Source: Breoghania sp037026715
GTDB lineage: Bacteria > Pseudomonadota > Alphaproteobacteria > Rhizobiales > Stappiaceae
Direction: 5' to 3'
NCBI RefSeq assembly: GCF_037026715.1
Contig: NZ_JBANCG010000012.1
Location: 62,001 to 126,000, forward strand
DNA: 64,000 nucleotides
A program made the position numbers and the translations under genes. Shown one piece after another: positions 44,201-51,516 of this stretch; the stretch's first letter is position 1; each line of letters starts with the position of its first letter. The notes beneath the pieces are model-generated. The model was not told the origin of the DNA. It searched no databases and saw only the letters and a list, made by a program, of their open reading frames with translations.

Positions 44201-46733
44201 GACGGATGCCGATGCGCGCGCTGTCCGGCTTGACCTCGCGCTTCAGGGTACGCTCCACGTAGCGCCCGCCCGCATCGACCAGCCGCGCCACCACTTCGGC
44301 CTCGGCGAGCTGCGTGTCCACGGGGCTGTCGGGCAGCTGCAGCTCGAAGGCGAGCTTGCCTTGCGCATCGGTTTTCAGACCGGAGGGCAGCGACGAGGTG
44401 TTCGGATAGGCCTCCTCGTCCTCAAGCCCGAATTCGTAGCCCTTGAACGCCGACCATTCCCGGGTCGGGCGCACCGTCACCTCGCCTTCGAGCTTCATGT
44501 CGGCCGCCGGAGCGCCGTACAGATAGTCGGCCTTCAGCGAAATCTCCGCCGGCTTGTCCCGGTCGAACCGCTCCGCATCCGTTTCCAGCTCGAAGGCGAC
44601 CCGTTCCGGCTCGAAATCCTCCACGAGAAAGCTCACGTCGGCGAGCGCGGCGCCCTTGGGATCGGCATAGACGGCAAGCGACCATGTGCCCCGCATCGCA
44701 CCGTCGGGCAGCTTCAGGTCGGCCGCATGGCCGCCGAGCCCGGCATCGGGCACAACGACGCGGCGCTGCTCCACGCCGTCGGGGCGGGAGAAGACGAACG
44801 TCAGCGGCACGTCCGGCTGCGCCTTGGCCTTGTCGTCGCGCGCCAGCGCCACCGAATGAACGGTCGCGCCGGGGCGATAGACACCGCGCTCGGTATAGGC
44901 AAAGACATCCATCGGCCCCGGCGCCGGCCGGCCGTCGACGCCGCGGTCGGTCAGGTCGAACGGCGCCTTGGTGAGATCGAGAAAGGCATAGTCGCCGCCC
45001 TTGACCTCCGCGTTGAGCACCGCCGGACGATTGCCGCCGGTCCCGCGCGCAAGGCCGGGATCGAAGGCCGCCTGCCCGCCCTGATCGGTGACCGCGCTGC
45101 CGAGGACATCATTGTTGGCCGCGACAAGCGTCACCTTCACATCCGCGACCGCCTTGGCGGTGGAGAGCGAGCGCACGAACACGTGCAGCCCGTCACGGCC
45201 CGTATAGGCCGTCAGCCCGAGATCGGAGACGATGAACCACTGGGTTGCGAACGGCCCCCACTGGTTTGACTTGTCGTCCGGCACCCTGGCCACCAGCGCA
45301 TAGGCGCCGGGTTTCAGGTCGAGACCGATATCGTCGAGCGGGATCGCGGTGGTCACGTCCTTGTTGAGTTCAGAACCGACCTCGATCCGGCCCTCCCAGA
45401 CCTTGGAACCGACATCGTCGGCCATCTGGTCGGCCCGCCAGGAATTGAGCTGGTCGAGGAAATTGCCCTCGCGCACGAGATCGGCGAGCGCACGGTCGCC
45501 CACCCTGTAGATCTGGGCGGTGAGTTCCTTCGTGTTGACAGTGACAACGGGAATGGTCGGATCGTCGCCGCGCGGCAGCACGTAGGCGCGGCCCATGAAA
45601 CGTACCGACGGCGCCCGATCGCGCACATAAACGGTGAGCTTCGCACCCTTTTCCAGCGTCTCGCCGTCGGCCGCCGGAATGCCGGGACGCACAGCGATCT
45701 CGTAGCGCGCGCCGTGGCGCACGCCGTCGACACAAATCTGCGCCTCTTCCACCGAAACCGACGTACCCGGCGCGCCGGTGACCTTGACGAAATCGGCGAG
45801 ATTCGGCCTCAGCGTCTGCAGCTTGTCGGAAAAGATCAGGCAGATGCGCGGCTCGGCCGCATCGGAATCCACCTGATGCTCGACGATGCGAAAGCCGTGT
45901 TCGGCAACCAGCGCGTCGTAATCGTCGCGCAGCCGCGTGTCCTCGCGGATCGCGAGTGCCGCGCGATAGCTGCGGATGGCCGGCTTCCAGAGCTGGCGCG
46001 CCTTGGCGGAGACGGCAAGCGCCTCCAGCGCCTGGATGCGAGCATCGTCGTCGGCTGAGTGCAGGTAGGCGTTGACGGCCATTGCCGTCGCGGTCTCCTG
46101 CATGCGCTGTTTCTGCTGCCAGTCCTTGGGATCGGCGGCATTGGCGGCCTTGGCCGCCGACAGCCACAGATCCGGACGATCGGGAGCGAGCACCAGCGCG
46201 CGGCCGAAGAAGGTCACCGCCTCGACCGGCCGGCCGGCGGACATGGCGCCTTCGGCATTGGCAACCAGCACATCAAGGCCGAGGGAGCCGGGCGTGTAGC
46301 GTGTGGCGAGGCTTCTCGCAAAACGGTCGGCCTCCTGGCGCAGCGACGACGGCAGGTAAGCGAGCTCCGCCCGCCGCGCCTCGGTCTCCTTGGGCGTGGC
46401 CTGCGGCTTGACCTCCACGACCCGCCCGGCGACGGCGCCGGCGAAACTGCGCAAGTCGCCGAAATCGCGCTTCAGAAAGCACCAGCGGGCGGCCTGGTTG
46501 TAGGTGAAGGCCTTGCATTGCGGATCATCGAGACAGACGGCCTTGCAGGCCTCCAGATCGACATCCTTGGCCGTGCGATAGTCCGCCCCGAAATAATCCG
46601 CATCCGGAACCGTAACGACCCGCCGCTCGGCTGCCGCCGCTTCCTCGGAGAACGTGAACATAGCGCCGGTCGCCGCCATGGCTCCCATCACGACCGCACA
46701 GGCCGCGATCCGCCGCAATTTTGCGCCACGCAT
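41217..46733 (-). CDS. Bacterial alpha-2-macroglobulin with N-terminal PAN domain
   Basis: A 1838-residue periplasmic protease-trapping protein (YfhM type). A Sec-type signal (RRIAACAVVMGAMAATGAM) is followed by a PAN/Apple-like module at about 40-95 with cysteines in LEACKAVCLDDPQCKAF and WCFLK. After macroglobulin-like domains, the thioester motif GCTEQ has Cys at residue 1385 in YPYGCTEQLTSVALPLL, followed by an alpha/alpha toroid. A lipobox at the usual YfhM position was not seen. ATG 46733 has GGGAGAGA upstream; a TTG at 46757 is an alternative. Operon partner of pbpC. Confidence 0.94.
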   Translation of the reverse strand: MRGAKLRRIAACAVVMGAMAATGAMFTFSEEAAAAERRVVTVPDADYFGADYRTAKDVDLEACKAVCLDDPQCKAFTYNQAARWCFLKRDFGDLRSFAGAVAGRVVEVKPQATPKETEARRAELAYLPSSLRQEADRFARSLATRYTPGSLGLDVLVANAEGAMSAGRPVEAVTFFGRALVLAPDRPDLWLSAAKAANAADPKDWQQKQRMQETATAMAVNAYLHSADDDARIQALEALAVSAKARQLWKPAIRSYRAALAIREDTRLRDDYDALVAEHGFRIVEHQVDSDAAEPRICLIFSDKLQTLRPNLADFVKVTGAPGTSVSVEEAQICVDGVRHGARYEIAVRPGIPAADGETLEKGAKLTVYVRDRAPSVRFMGRAYVLPRGDDPTIPVVTVNTKELTAQIYRVGDRALADLVREGNFLDQLNSWRADQMADDVGSKVWEGRIEVGSELNKDVTTAIPLDDIGLDLKPGAYALVARVPDDKSNQWGPFATQWFIVSDLGLTAYTGRDGLHVFVRSLSTAKAVADVKVTLVAANNDVLGSAVTDQGGQAAFDPGLARGTGGNRPAVLNAEVKGGDYAFLDLTKAPFDLTDRGVDGRPAPGPMDVFAYTERGVYRPGATVHSVALARDDKAKAQPDVPLTFVFSRPDGVEQRRVVVPDAGLGGHAADLKLPDGAMRGTWSLAVYADPKGAALADVSFLVEDFEPERVAFELETDAERFDRDKPAEISLKADYLYGAPAADMKLEGEVTVRPTREWSAFKGYEFGLEDEEAYPNTSSLPSGLKTDAQGKLAFELQLPDSPVDTQLAEAEVVARLVDAGGRYVERTLKREVKPDSARIGIRPLFEDSVEQGGPAEFNVLLAAPDGTQMSAKGLAWTLSKIETHYQWFKANGSWQYDAVKTTKRVSNGTLDLDAKDPGRLSLPVDWGRFRLEIAGGPDQSATSVEFSAGWYVAKASADTPDVLEVGLDKERYRPGEVAKLRLQPRFAGTALIAVMADGLIDTKVVEVEAAKETSVDLPVTDAWGPGAYVTATLYRPMDIKAKRMPARAIGLTWLDVDPGKRDIDVELTAPETMRPNGTLAVPVKLANLAPGEEAYVTVAAVDVGILNLTRFEPPAPDEWYFGQRKLGMEMRDLYGQLIDRMAGTRGAVRSGGDGAGLRAEGPPPTQKPLALFSGVVKVDEDGEATVDFDIPDFNGTVKVMAVAWSAAGVGHASKDVIVRDPVVASVSLPHFLNPGDDSLMLVELDNVEGPAGTYRLSFTETPEIAIAAADSDLTVELAAKEYKAVRVPIEGRIVGDAELTLVVNGPDGPVASKTLALGVRDLTPDITRRSVVSLVPGQSIYLGSSMLDGLRPEATEVSFSAGALAGLDVVGLLSSLNRYPYGCTEQLTSVALPLLYLNKVAEAAGMTDDAALRARVQKALTGILSNQASNGAFGVWSPNDDGRNLWLDSYVADFLTRAREADYDVPSLAYTQALDNLANSLAYASDFRNGGEDVAYALYVLTRAGRSSIGDIRYYIDTKLQNFATPLARAQLGAAAALYGEQPRARTAFASAVAAIKEEAGKPWHYRADYGSYLRDAAGVLALAADSGKVGVDLNDLTHRIAAGAADRARLSTQEKAWMLLAADALLKTDKTADLTLDGDALESPASRLYSGAALMNAALQVANGGKDPVDVATTVTGPAAGPLAAAGNGFTLTRQTFDLDGKEIDASTVAQNQRMVVVLKVQALDDLSGRLMVVDPLPAGFEIDNPRLVRSGDLGGLDWLALDDQATHTEFRTDRFVATFDHDGSGSRNTTFAYLVRAVTPGSYARPPAQVEDMYRPDRFARTATERVEVVGPNR

Positions 46734-46915
46734 GACGTTCTCTCCCGATCGGTTCAATCCGGTTCGACGATGGGCGCGCGAACGCTTCGCGTGTTACGCG
46801 AGCGCCCGTGGCCACGATACGGAGTGAAGACGCCTGATGTGAAAAAAGCAAGGCGGTTGCCACGTTTCAAGCGGCTATAGGACAGGCGACTGGCTGGCTC
46901 GGGCGACTGGCCGGT

Positions 46916-48391
46916 TCAGTCCTGCTCCTCCCCCCAGCTCTCGCGCTTGCGATAGAGCGTGGAGGGCGAAACCCCCAGCATGCGCGCCGCGCGCGGCAGC
47001 GATCCGTCGCAGGCCTCGATGGTCGCCTCGATGAAACGGCGCTCCATTTCCGCAAGCGTCAGCCCGACGACGAGGCCGACCGTACCTTCGCCCTGGCTGT
47101 ATCCGCCCGCATCTGATGACAGGGCCGCCCCGTCTGTGGCCGCGGCCCGCGTCTCCGCGTTGCCGCTGCCCGTCCCCACGGCGATGGCGTCGGACGCTGC
47201 CTCGCCCCCGGTCTCGCCCCGGATCGGTGCCGGCAACATGTCCGCCGTCAGGAGATCGCCGTCGAAGGCATCCACGATGGCGTGAACGACGCTTTGCAGC
47301 TCGCGCACGTTGCCGGGCCAGGCGTAATCCGCGATGAACGCGCGCGCCTCGGGCGCAAGGCCACGAAAGCGCTTGCCCGCTTCCGCCGCCGCCTCGCGCA
47401 GCATGCGCGCGGCGATCTCCACCGCATCACCCTCGCGGTCGCGCAAGGGAGGCAGATGGATCGGCAGGATGTGCAGCCGGTAGAAAAGATCCTCGCGGAA
47501 CCGTCCGGCCACCACTTCCTGCATCGGATCGCGGTCAGAAGCACAGATCACCCGCACGTCCACCGCACGCTCCCGTCCGCCGCCACAGGGCGTGATCAGA
47601 CCGGTTTGCAGGAAATGCAGGAATTTCACCTGAAGCTCGGGATGGAGCGCACTGATATCGCGAACGAAAAGCGTCCCGCCATCGGCGCTGGCGGCCGCGC
47701 CGCACAGCCCGAAGGCGGTATCCGTGACCGCCTCAGGCGCATGACCGAAGATCTCCGCCTCCTGCCGGTCGGCCGGCAGGCTGGCGCAATCGAGGACGAC
47801 GAACGGCGCCTGCGCACGCGGGCCGGCCTTGTGGATCGCTTCAGCGCAGACCTCCTTGCCGGTGCCCGGCTCGCCGGTGATGAACACCGTCGCGCGCGAG
47901 CGCGCCACGCTTTCCACCATCCGGTAGACAGACCGCATCACCACCGAGCGGCCGATGAAGCCGAAGTAGCCGGCCGGCCCCATGTCGGGGCTGAGATCCT
48001 CAACTGCGGCATGAAGGACGGCGCGCTCGCGCGCATTGTTCAGGGCCGTCACCAGCCTGAGGTCGTCGACCGGCTCGACCAGGAAATCGTAGGCGCCGCG
48101 CACCCGCGCGCCATCAACCACCCCGCCCGGCTTCAAGACCAGCACCGAGGTGTGCGACACGTTGCGTTCCGAAAGCGTCCGCATCAGCGTGGTACCGGGC
48201 ATGTCGGCGAGATCTTCAGCTATGAGAAGCACGCGCCGGGCGTCACGCTCCATCAGCGCCAGCGCGGCCGCGCCGTCGGGCACCGCCTCTACCGCGATAC
48301 CGGCGTCTCGCAACGCGTCCGTCCGTGTCCCCGGGGCGACGAGCCCGCCCACCACGAGAACGGGCGGCTTGCCGAATTCCACTTCACTCAT
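46916..48391 (-). CDS. NtrC-like AAA+ regulator with degenerate receiver and sigma-54 motifs
   Basis: A 491-residue protein laid out as receiver, AAA+ and Fis-type HTH. The receiver begins PVLVVGGLVAPG without the acidic pair, and its end reads GAYDFLVEPVDD, where the conserved Lys is Glu. Walker A is intact (GEPGTGKEVC). The GAFTGA loop is replaced by EAVTDT after EIFGHAP, and Walker B reads GGTLFVRDI instead of LFLDEI. The arginine-finger region (GRFREDLFYRLHILP) and AWPGNVRELQ are normal. The C-terminal HTH is SLPRAARMLGVSPSTLYRK. ATG 48391 follows GGGAG. It probably binds DNA, but classical phosphorylation and sigma-54 activation are doubtful. Confidence 0.88.
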   Translation of the reverse strand: MSEVEFGKPPVLVVGGLVAPGTRTDALRDAGIAVEAVPDGAAALALMERDARRVLLIAEDLADMPGTTLMRTLSERNVSHTSVLVLKPGGVVDGARVRGAYDFLVEPVDDLRLVTALNNARERAVLHAAVEDLSPDMGPAGYFGFIGRSVVMRSVYRMVESVARSRATVFITGEPGTGKEVCAEAIHKAGPRAQAPFVVLDCASLPADRQEAEIFGHAPEAVTDTAFGLCGAAASADGGTLFVRDISALHPELQVKFLHFLQTGLITPCGGGRERAVDVRVICASDRDPMQEVVAGRFREDLFYRLHILPIHLPPLRDREGDAVEIAARMLREAAAEAGKRFRGLAPEARAFIADYAWPGNVRELQSVVHAIVDAFDGDLLTADMLPAPIRGETGGEAASDAIAVGTGSGNAETRAAATDGAALSSDAGGYSQGEGTVGLVVGLTLAEMERRFIEATIEACDGSLPRAARMLGVSPSTLYRKRESWGEEQD

Positions 48392-48699
48392 TGTCGTCTC
48401 CCGGCCGTCCCGCCATGGCGTGCACCGACGCCCTTTGCGCCTCCTACGCGAATCCCATTTTGCAAAGCTTAAGACCGATGCCGAAATTGAAACTAATGCC
48501 AATATCGCGACGGTCCGCCCACAACCTTCGCACTTGCACACATTGTACCGTTACGTCATCGCAACCCATTGCCACGACATGACCATTCTTACGGTGCATT
48601 GCAAAAGAGTCGCGCTTGACCTGGCAGGCTCTTGGTCCCAAATTCGGGTCCAGACCGCACTTGAGAATTAATCTACTTAAAAAGAAGGAGCCCACACCC
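48392..48699. other. Divergent promoter region of the regulator and peroxiredoxin genes
   Basis: 308 bases, AT-richer near 48460-48600. It should hold both promoters; a TTGACC at 48616-48621 could be a -35 box for the peroxiredoxin gene, but the matching -10 is poor. No gene is called. Confidence 0.5.
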
Positions 48700-49242
48700 A
48701 TGTTTGCCCAGAAGCTTCCCGACGTGACCTTTCACACGCGCGTGCGTGACGAGTCCGTTGAGGGGCCCAACCCGTTCCGCTGGGAAGACAAGACCACGGC
48801 CGACTATTTCGCCGGCAAGCGCGTCGTGCTCTTCTCCCTGCCCGGCGCCTTCACGCCGACCTGCTCCACCTACCAGCTTCCCGATTTCGAGAAGCTCTAT
48901 CCGGAGTTCCAGGCCGAAGGCATCGACGAGATCTATTGCGTCGCCGTCAACGACGCCTTCGTGATGAACGCCTGGGCGAAGGCACAGGGCATCAAGAACG
49001 TGAAGGTGATCCCGGACGGTTCCGGCGAGTTCACCCGCAAGATGGGCATGCTGGTCAACAAGGACAACCTCGGCTTCGGCATGCGCTCCTGGCGCTATGC
49101 GGCCGTCGTCAATGACGGCAAGGTCGAGCAGTGGTTCGTGGAAGAAGGCTATTCCGACAACTGCGAGACGGACCCCTATGGCGTGTCCTCTCCGCAGAAC
49201 ATCCTGGAAAACCTGCGCCAGCCGAAGACGGAAGCGGCCTGA
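48700..49242 (+). CDS. Peroxiredoxin (Prx5-like)
   Basis: A 180-residue thiol peroxidase reducing hydrogen peroxide and organic hydroperoxides. The peroxidatic Cys is C55 in SLPGAFTPTCSTYQLP. Further cysteines occur in EIYCVAVNDAF and YSDNCETDPYG and could act as resolving residues. No glutaredoxin domain is fused, unlike some bacterial Prx5 proteins. ATG 48700 follows AAGAAGGAG. A strong terminator follows. The divergently transcribed NtrC-like gene may regulate it. Confidence 0.93.
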   Translation: MFAQKLPDVTFHTRVRDESVEGPNPFRWEDKTTADYFAGKRVVLFSLPGAFTPTCSTYQLPDFEKLYPEFQAEGIDEIYCVAVNDAFVMNAWAKAQGIKNVKVIPDGSGEFTRKMGMLVNKDNLGFGMRSWRYAAVVNDGKVEQWFVEEGYSDNCETDPYGVSSPQNILENLRQPKTEAA

Positions 49243-49274
49243 TCGCGACTGCGCCGGCGCAAGCGGCAATCTCG

Positions 49275-49306
49275 AAACCCCGGGTCGAAAGGCCCGGGGT
49301 TTTCTC
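49275..49306 (+). terminator. Rho-independent terminator of the peroxiredoxin gene
   Basis: AAACCCCGGG (49275-49284) pairs with CCCGGGGTTT (49293-49302) around TCGAAAGG, then T and CTC. The strong stem and T-run separate the peroxiredoxin gene from the downstream orphan cluster. Confidence 0.92.
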
Positions 49307-49461
49307 TTGTCCGGATGCCGTCGGTCAACGCCCCTTCCGCCCGGCGTCGCCCGTCACATGGCATCCAAGGCGAAATCCGACTAGGATCGCCAAATCCGAC
49401 CGGGATCCACGGTCAAGGACCATTTCAGAAATCGTTTTCAGCGCGGGGCGTGCGCCGTTGC

Positions 49462-49881
49462 ATGGCAAATGTGCTTTTCCTCAATGCCACTCCCTTCACG
49501 ACGGCGCTGAACCTCAACGCCAACGATACCAACGCACAAGTCGGTGCGATGGCGCCGCCCGCGCCCTCCGTGACCCTGCCCGGCGCCGCTTATCCGATCT
49601 CCGCGAACAAGGGCCCCAACGTCTTCGGCGCCGGCACGGGCCCCGGCGGCGGGGAGAACATCCTCATCCGCATTTCCACCGGATCCAGCATGCCGCAGTT
49701 CTGGTACCTGAAGGCGCAGACCAGCGTCGCCCTTGACCTCTACTTCTATCTGTTCGGCGACAAGGTCTTCGGCGTGGACCAGACCGGCAGTTCCGCCGGC
49801 ATTTCGACCCGCCAGGCAACCATAGAGGAACGCCAGCGGCTGACACGGCAGTTCGCCTCCGTGTTGACCGCACGGCAGTAA
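49462..49881 (+). CDS. Uncharacterised small protein, paralogue A of the orphan cluster
   Basis: A 139-residue protein of no family I recognise. It begins ANVLFLNATPFTTALNL, has ANKGPNVFGAGTGPGGG near residue 50, a hydrophobic stretch SVALDLYFYLFGD near 90, then DQTGSSAGISTRQ. Paralogue C repeats all four blocks (FINATPTNV, ANKAPDIFGA, LDLYFFMFED, DSTGSSKGIS). No signal peptide and no cysteines are seen, so the protein is probably cytosolic or leaves by a dedicated route. ATG 49462 is the first that includes the conserved N-terminal block. It opens the same-strand set leading to the giant gene. Confidence 0.8.
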   Translation: MANVLFLNATPFTTALNLNANDTNAQVGAMAPPAPSVTLPGAAYPISANKGPNVFGAGTGPGGGENILIRISTGSSMPQFWYLKAQTSVALDLYFYLFGDKVFGVDQTGSSAGISTRQATIEERQRLTRQFASVLTARQ

Positions 49882-50085
49882 ATACCGTAACGTAATCCAC
49901 GAACCCAAGCGACGGCCCCGCGCGTGACGTCAGGAGCGCGCAAAGTCGGCAATTCGTGCGACGGCCTGAAGCCGCCAACGACGTTTCGGACAAGCGATTT
50001 TTCGTCGCCTCTTTCGAGGACTGCTTTTTAGACGTGCCGTTTTTGCCTGCGAATTTTCCAAACACCGATTTTCCGGGGAATGCCG

Positions 50086-50439
50086 ATGAGTTCCACCCTT
50101 TCCATAATCAACTGGGCTCCGACGCAGATCACTCCGACCCTGAACGGCATGCAATTGCCCGCACTCAAGCCCTCCGATCCTCAGGATTTCTACTACCCCT
50201 ACAATGTCGACGTCCGGCGGGTCACAGGTGCCCCGGGCAGTGGCGAATGGGGCGACGTCAACAACCTGCTCCTGCGCTCCACGGACAGCTCCACGACACA
50301 GATCTACAATTCACTCGCCGACCCGGCTTCCGCGAGCGCAAATATCGCGCTGCTGCTCTGGGTCTTTCCCGGGTTTTCCATGTTTTCGCAGATCGGGAAT
50401 TGGCTCCAGACGGTGTATCCCGACACCGGCACAGCCTAG
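50086..50439 (+). CDS. Uncharacterised small protein, diverged member B of the orphan cluster
   Basis: A 117-residue protein of unknown family. It lacks the exact FLNATP block but has SIINWAPTQITPTLNG at its start. The later order matches the paralogues: NNLLLRSTDSSTTQIYNS, then a hydrophobic stretch ANIALLLWVFPGFSMF. I treat relationship to A and C as likely but weak. ATG 50086 follows GGGGA with 6 nt spacing and is preferred to 50080. No cysteine and no export signal. It lies between A and C on the same strand. Confidence 0.7.
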   Translation: MSSTLSIINWAPTQITPTLNGMQLPALKPSDPQDFYYPYNVDVRRVTGAPGSGEWGDVNNLLLRSTDSSTTQIYNSLADPASASANIALLLWVFPGFSMFSQIGNWLQTVYPDTGTA

Positions 50440-50578
50440 GGATGCCACGAGAACGATGACCGGCTCCGGCCTAATTAATACAGACCCCGAATACCCGATT
50501 TATTCATCTAATAACTTGCTGCAAAATGCAGATGATAAAATCAATAACCTTTAAAATCAGAAAACGGAGAGAATTTCA

Positions 50579-50959
50579 ATGGGAAAAGCTTACTTCATCA
50601 ATGCCACTCCGACCAACGTCAAGATCGTCCTGAATGGCGGAGATCAGCACGCGCTTGCGCCGATTTCGGTCAGCCCGACCGCTGACAGCGTGACCGGGAC
50701 GTCCTGGGCGGCGGACATCAAGGCCAACAAGGCGCCGGACATCTTCGGCGCGAGCCAGCAAGCCTCGCCCGACAACGAGCTCCTGTTCAATTCCGAGCAG
50801 AGCGGCATCACCCGGCGCTACACGATTTCCTCGACCGTCTCCAACGTGCTCGATCTCTATTTCTTCATGTTCGAAGACACGATCATCGGCGAAGACAGCA
50901 CCGGTTCCTCGAAGGGCATATCGATCTCGCCGCCCGTGTCGAGGGAAGGCTCGCTTTAG
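50579..50959 (+). CDS. Uncharacterised small protein, paralogue C of the orphan cluster
   Basis: A 126-residue protein sharing the blocks YFINATPTNV, IKANKAPDIFGA, DNELLFNSEQSG, NVLDLYFFMFEDT and DSTGSSKGIS with paralogue A. The pattern suggests a small beta-rich domain closed by a hydrophobic strand. GGAG is 9 nt before the ATG, and the preceding 120 bases are unusually AT-rich for the window, so it may have its own promoter. The protein lacks cysteine, signal peptide and transmembrane helix. No known function. Confidence 0.8.
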   Translation: MGKAYFINATPTNVKIVLNGGDQHALAPISVSPTADSVTGTSWAADIKANKAPDIFGASQQASPDNELLFNSEQSGITRRYTISSTVSNVLDLYFFMFEDTIIGEDSTGSSKGISISPPVSREGSL

Positions 50960-51110
50960 GCCGGTCGCCGGCAGGACCGGAGCGCTCGAGACGACAGGCA
51001 GGATCGGTCGGCGCGGTGCTGACGCCGTCGCGGCTCCCTTCCGGCCGGGTGGATCTGCCCGGCCGGAAAACGGGCAAGCCGTGTCGGACCACGTCCGCGA
51101 CCGCGCCGCC

Positions 51111-51146
51111 GCTCACGCGGCCCTTCACGCGGCCCGTCACGCAGGG
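51111..51146. repeat. Three imperfect 12-bp units
   Basis: GCTCACGCGGCC, CTTCACGCGGCC and CGTCACGCAGGG follow one another without gap. It is a short, decayed tandem array. Confidence 0.6.
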
Positions 51147-51220
51147 CGTCCCGACGCGCCCTGACCGAAGCCGGACCGCATATGGCCCAGTCAGATCGGT
51201 TCCAACCCGCGTGGGGTCCC

Positions 51221-51274
51221 CATGGGTCCCAAGGCTCTCATGGGTCTCAAGGCTCTCATGGGTCTCAAGGCTCT
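51221..51274. repeat. 18-bp minisatellite, three units
   Basis: Three head-to-tail units of CATGGGTCTCAAGGCTCT (51221-51238, 51239-51256, 51257-51274); the first has one change (CCC for CTC). It lies about 240 bases upstream of the giant gene and is a candidate length-variable tract. Confidence 0.9.
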
Positions 51275-51516
51275 TGGGAACCAGTCGAAACCGGGACTGC
51301 CCTATCGAAGGCATTTCGTGCCGCCTCCGGGCCTCGCGCCGTCAAGCCCGCGCGAAGTCCGCCCGCGATCGCATCCGGGTGCGATTTTTTTTTCGAGGGC
51401 GGACGCCGGGTATTTGCAGATTGACCCGCCGTCGCAGGGGCAGGCCCCGGCGACCGAGCCCCCATCCGTCGTAGATGCCTGGCAGCATCTCGAACCGGCA
51501 GCTTGGGATTTGCGCC

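Larger units (their letters stand above)
50960..51516. other. Leader region of the giant gene with short tandem repeats
   Basis: 557 bases without a convincing gene. It contains three imperfect 12-bp units (51111-51146), three 18-bp units (51221-51274) and a run of nine or more T near 51388-51396. A collagen-like frame (51182-51424) and its neighbours exist only because the 18-bp repeat keeps several frames open. Confidence 0.6.

Noticed and set aside
51221..51274. CRISPR array
   Set aside because: The units are contiguous 18-mers with no spacers, only three copies, and no cas genes nearby.
51182..51424. Collagen-like small frame with GSHGSQ repeats
   Set aside because: The repeat is an 18-bp minisatellite that keeps several frames open on both strands; there is no ribosome site and the frame after the repeat is featureless.
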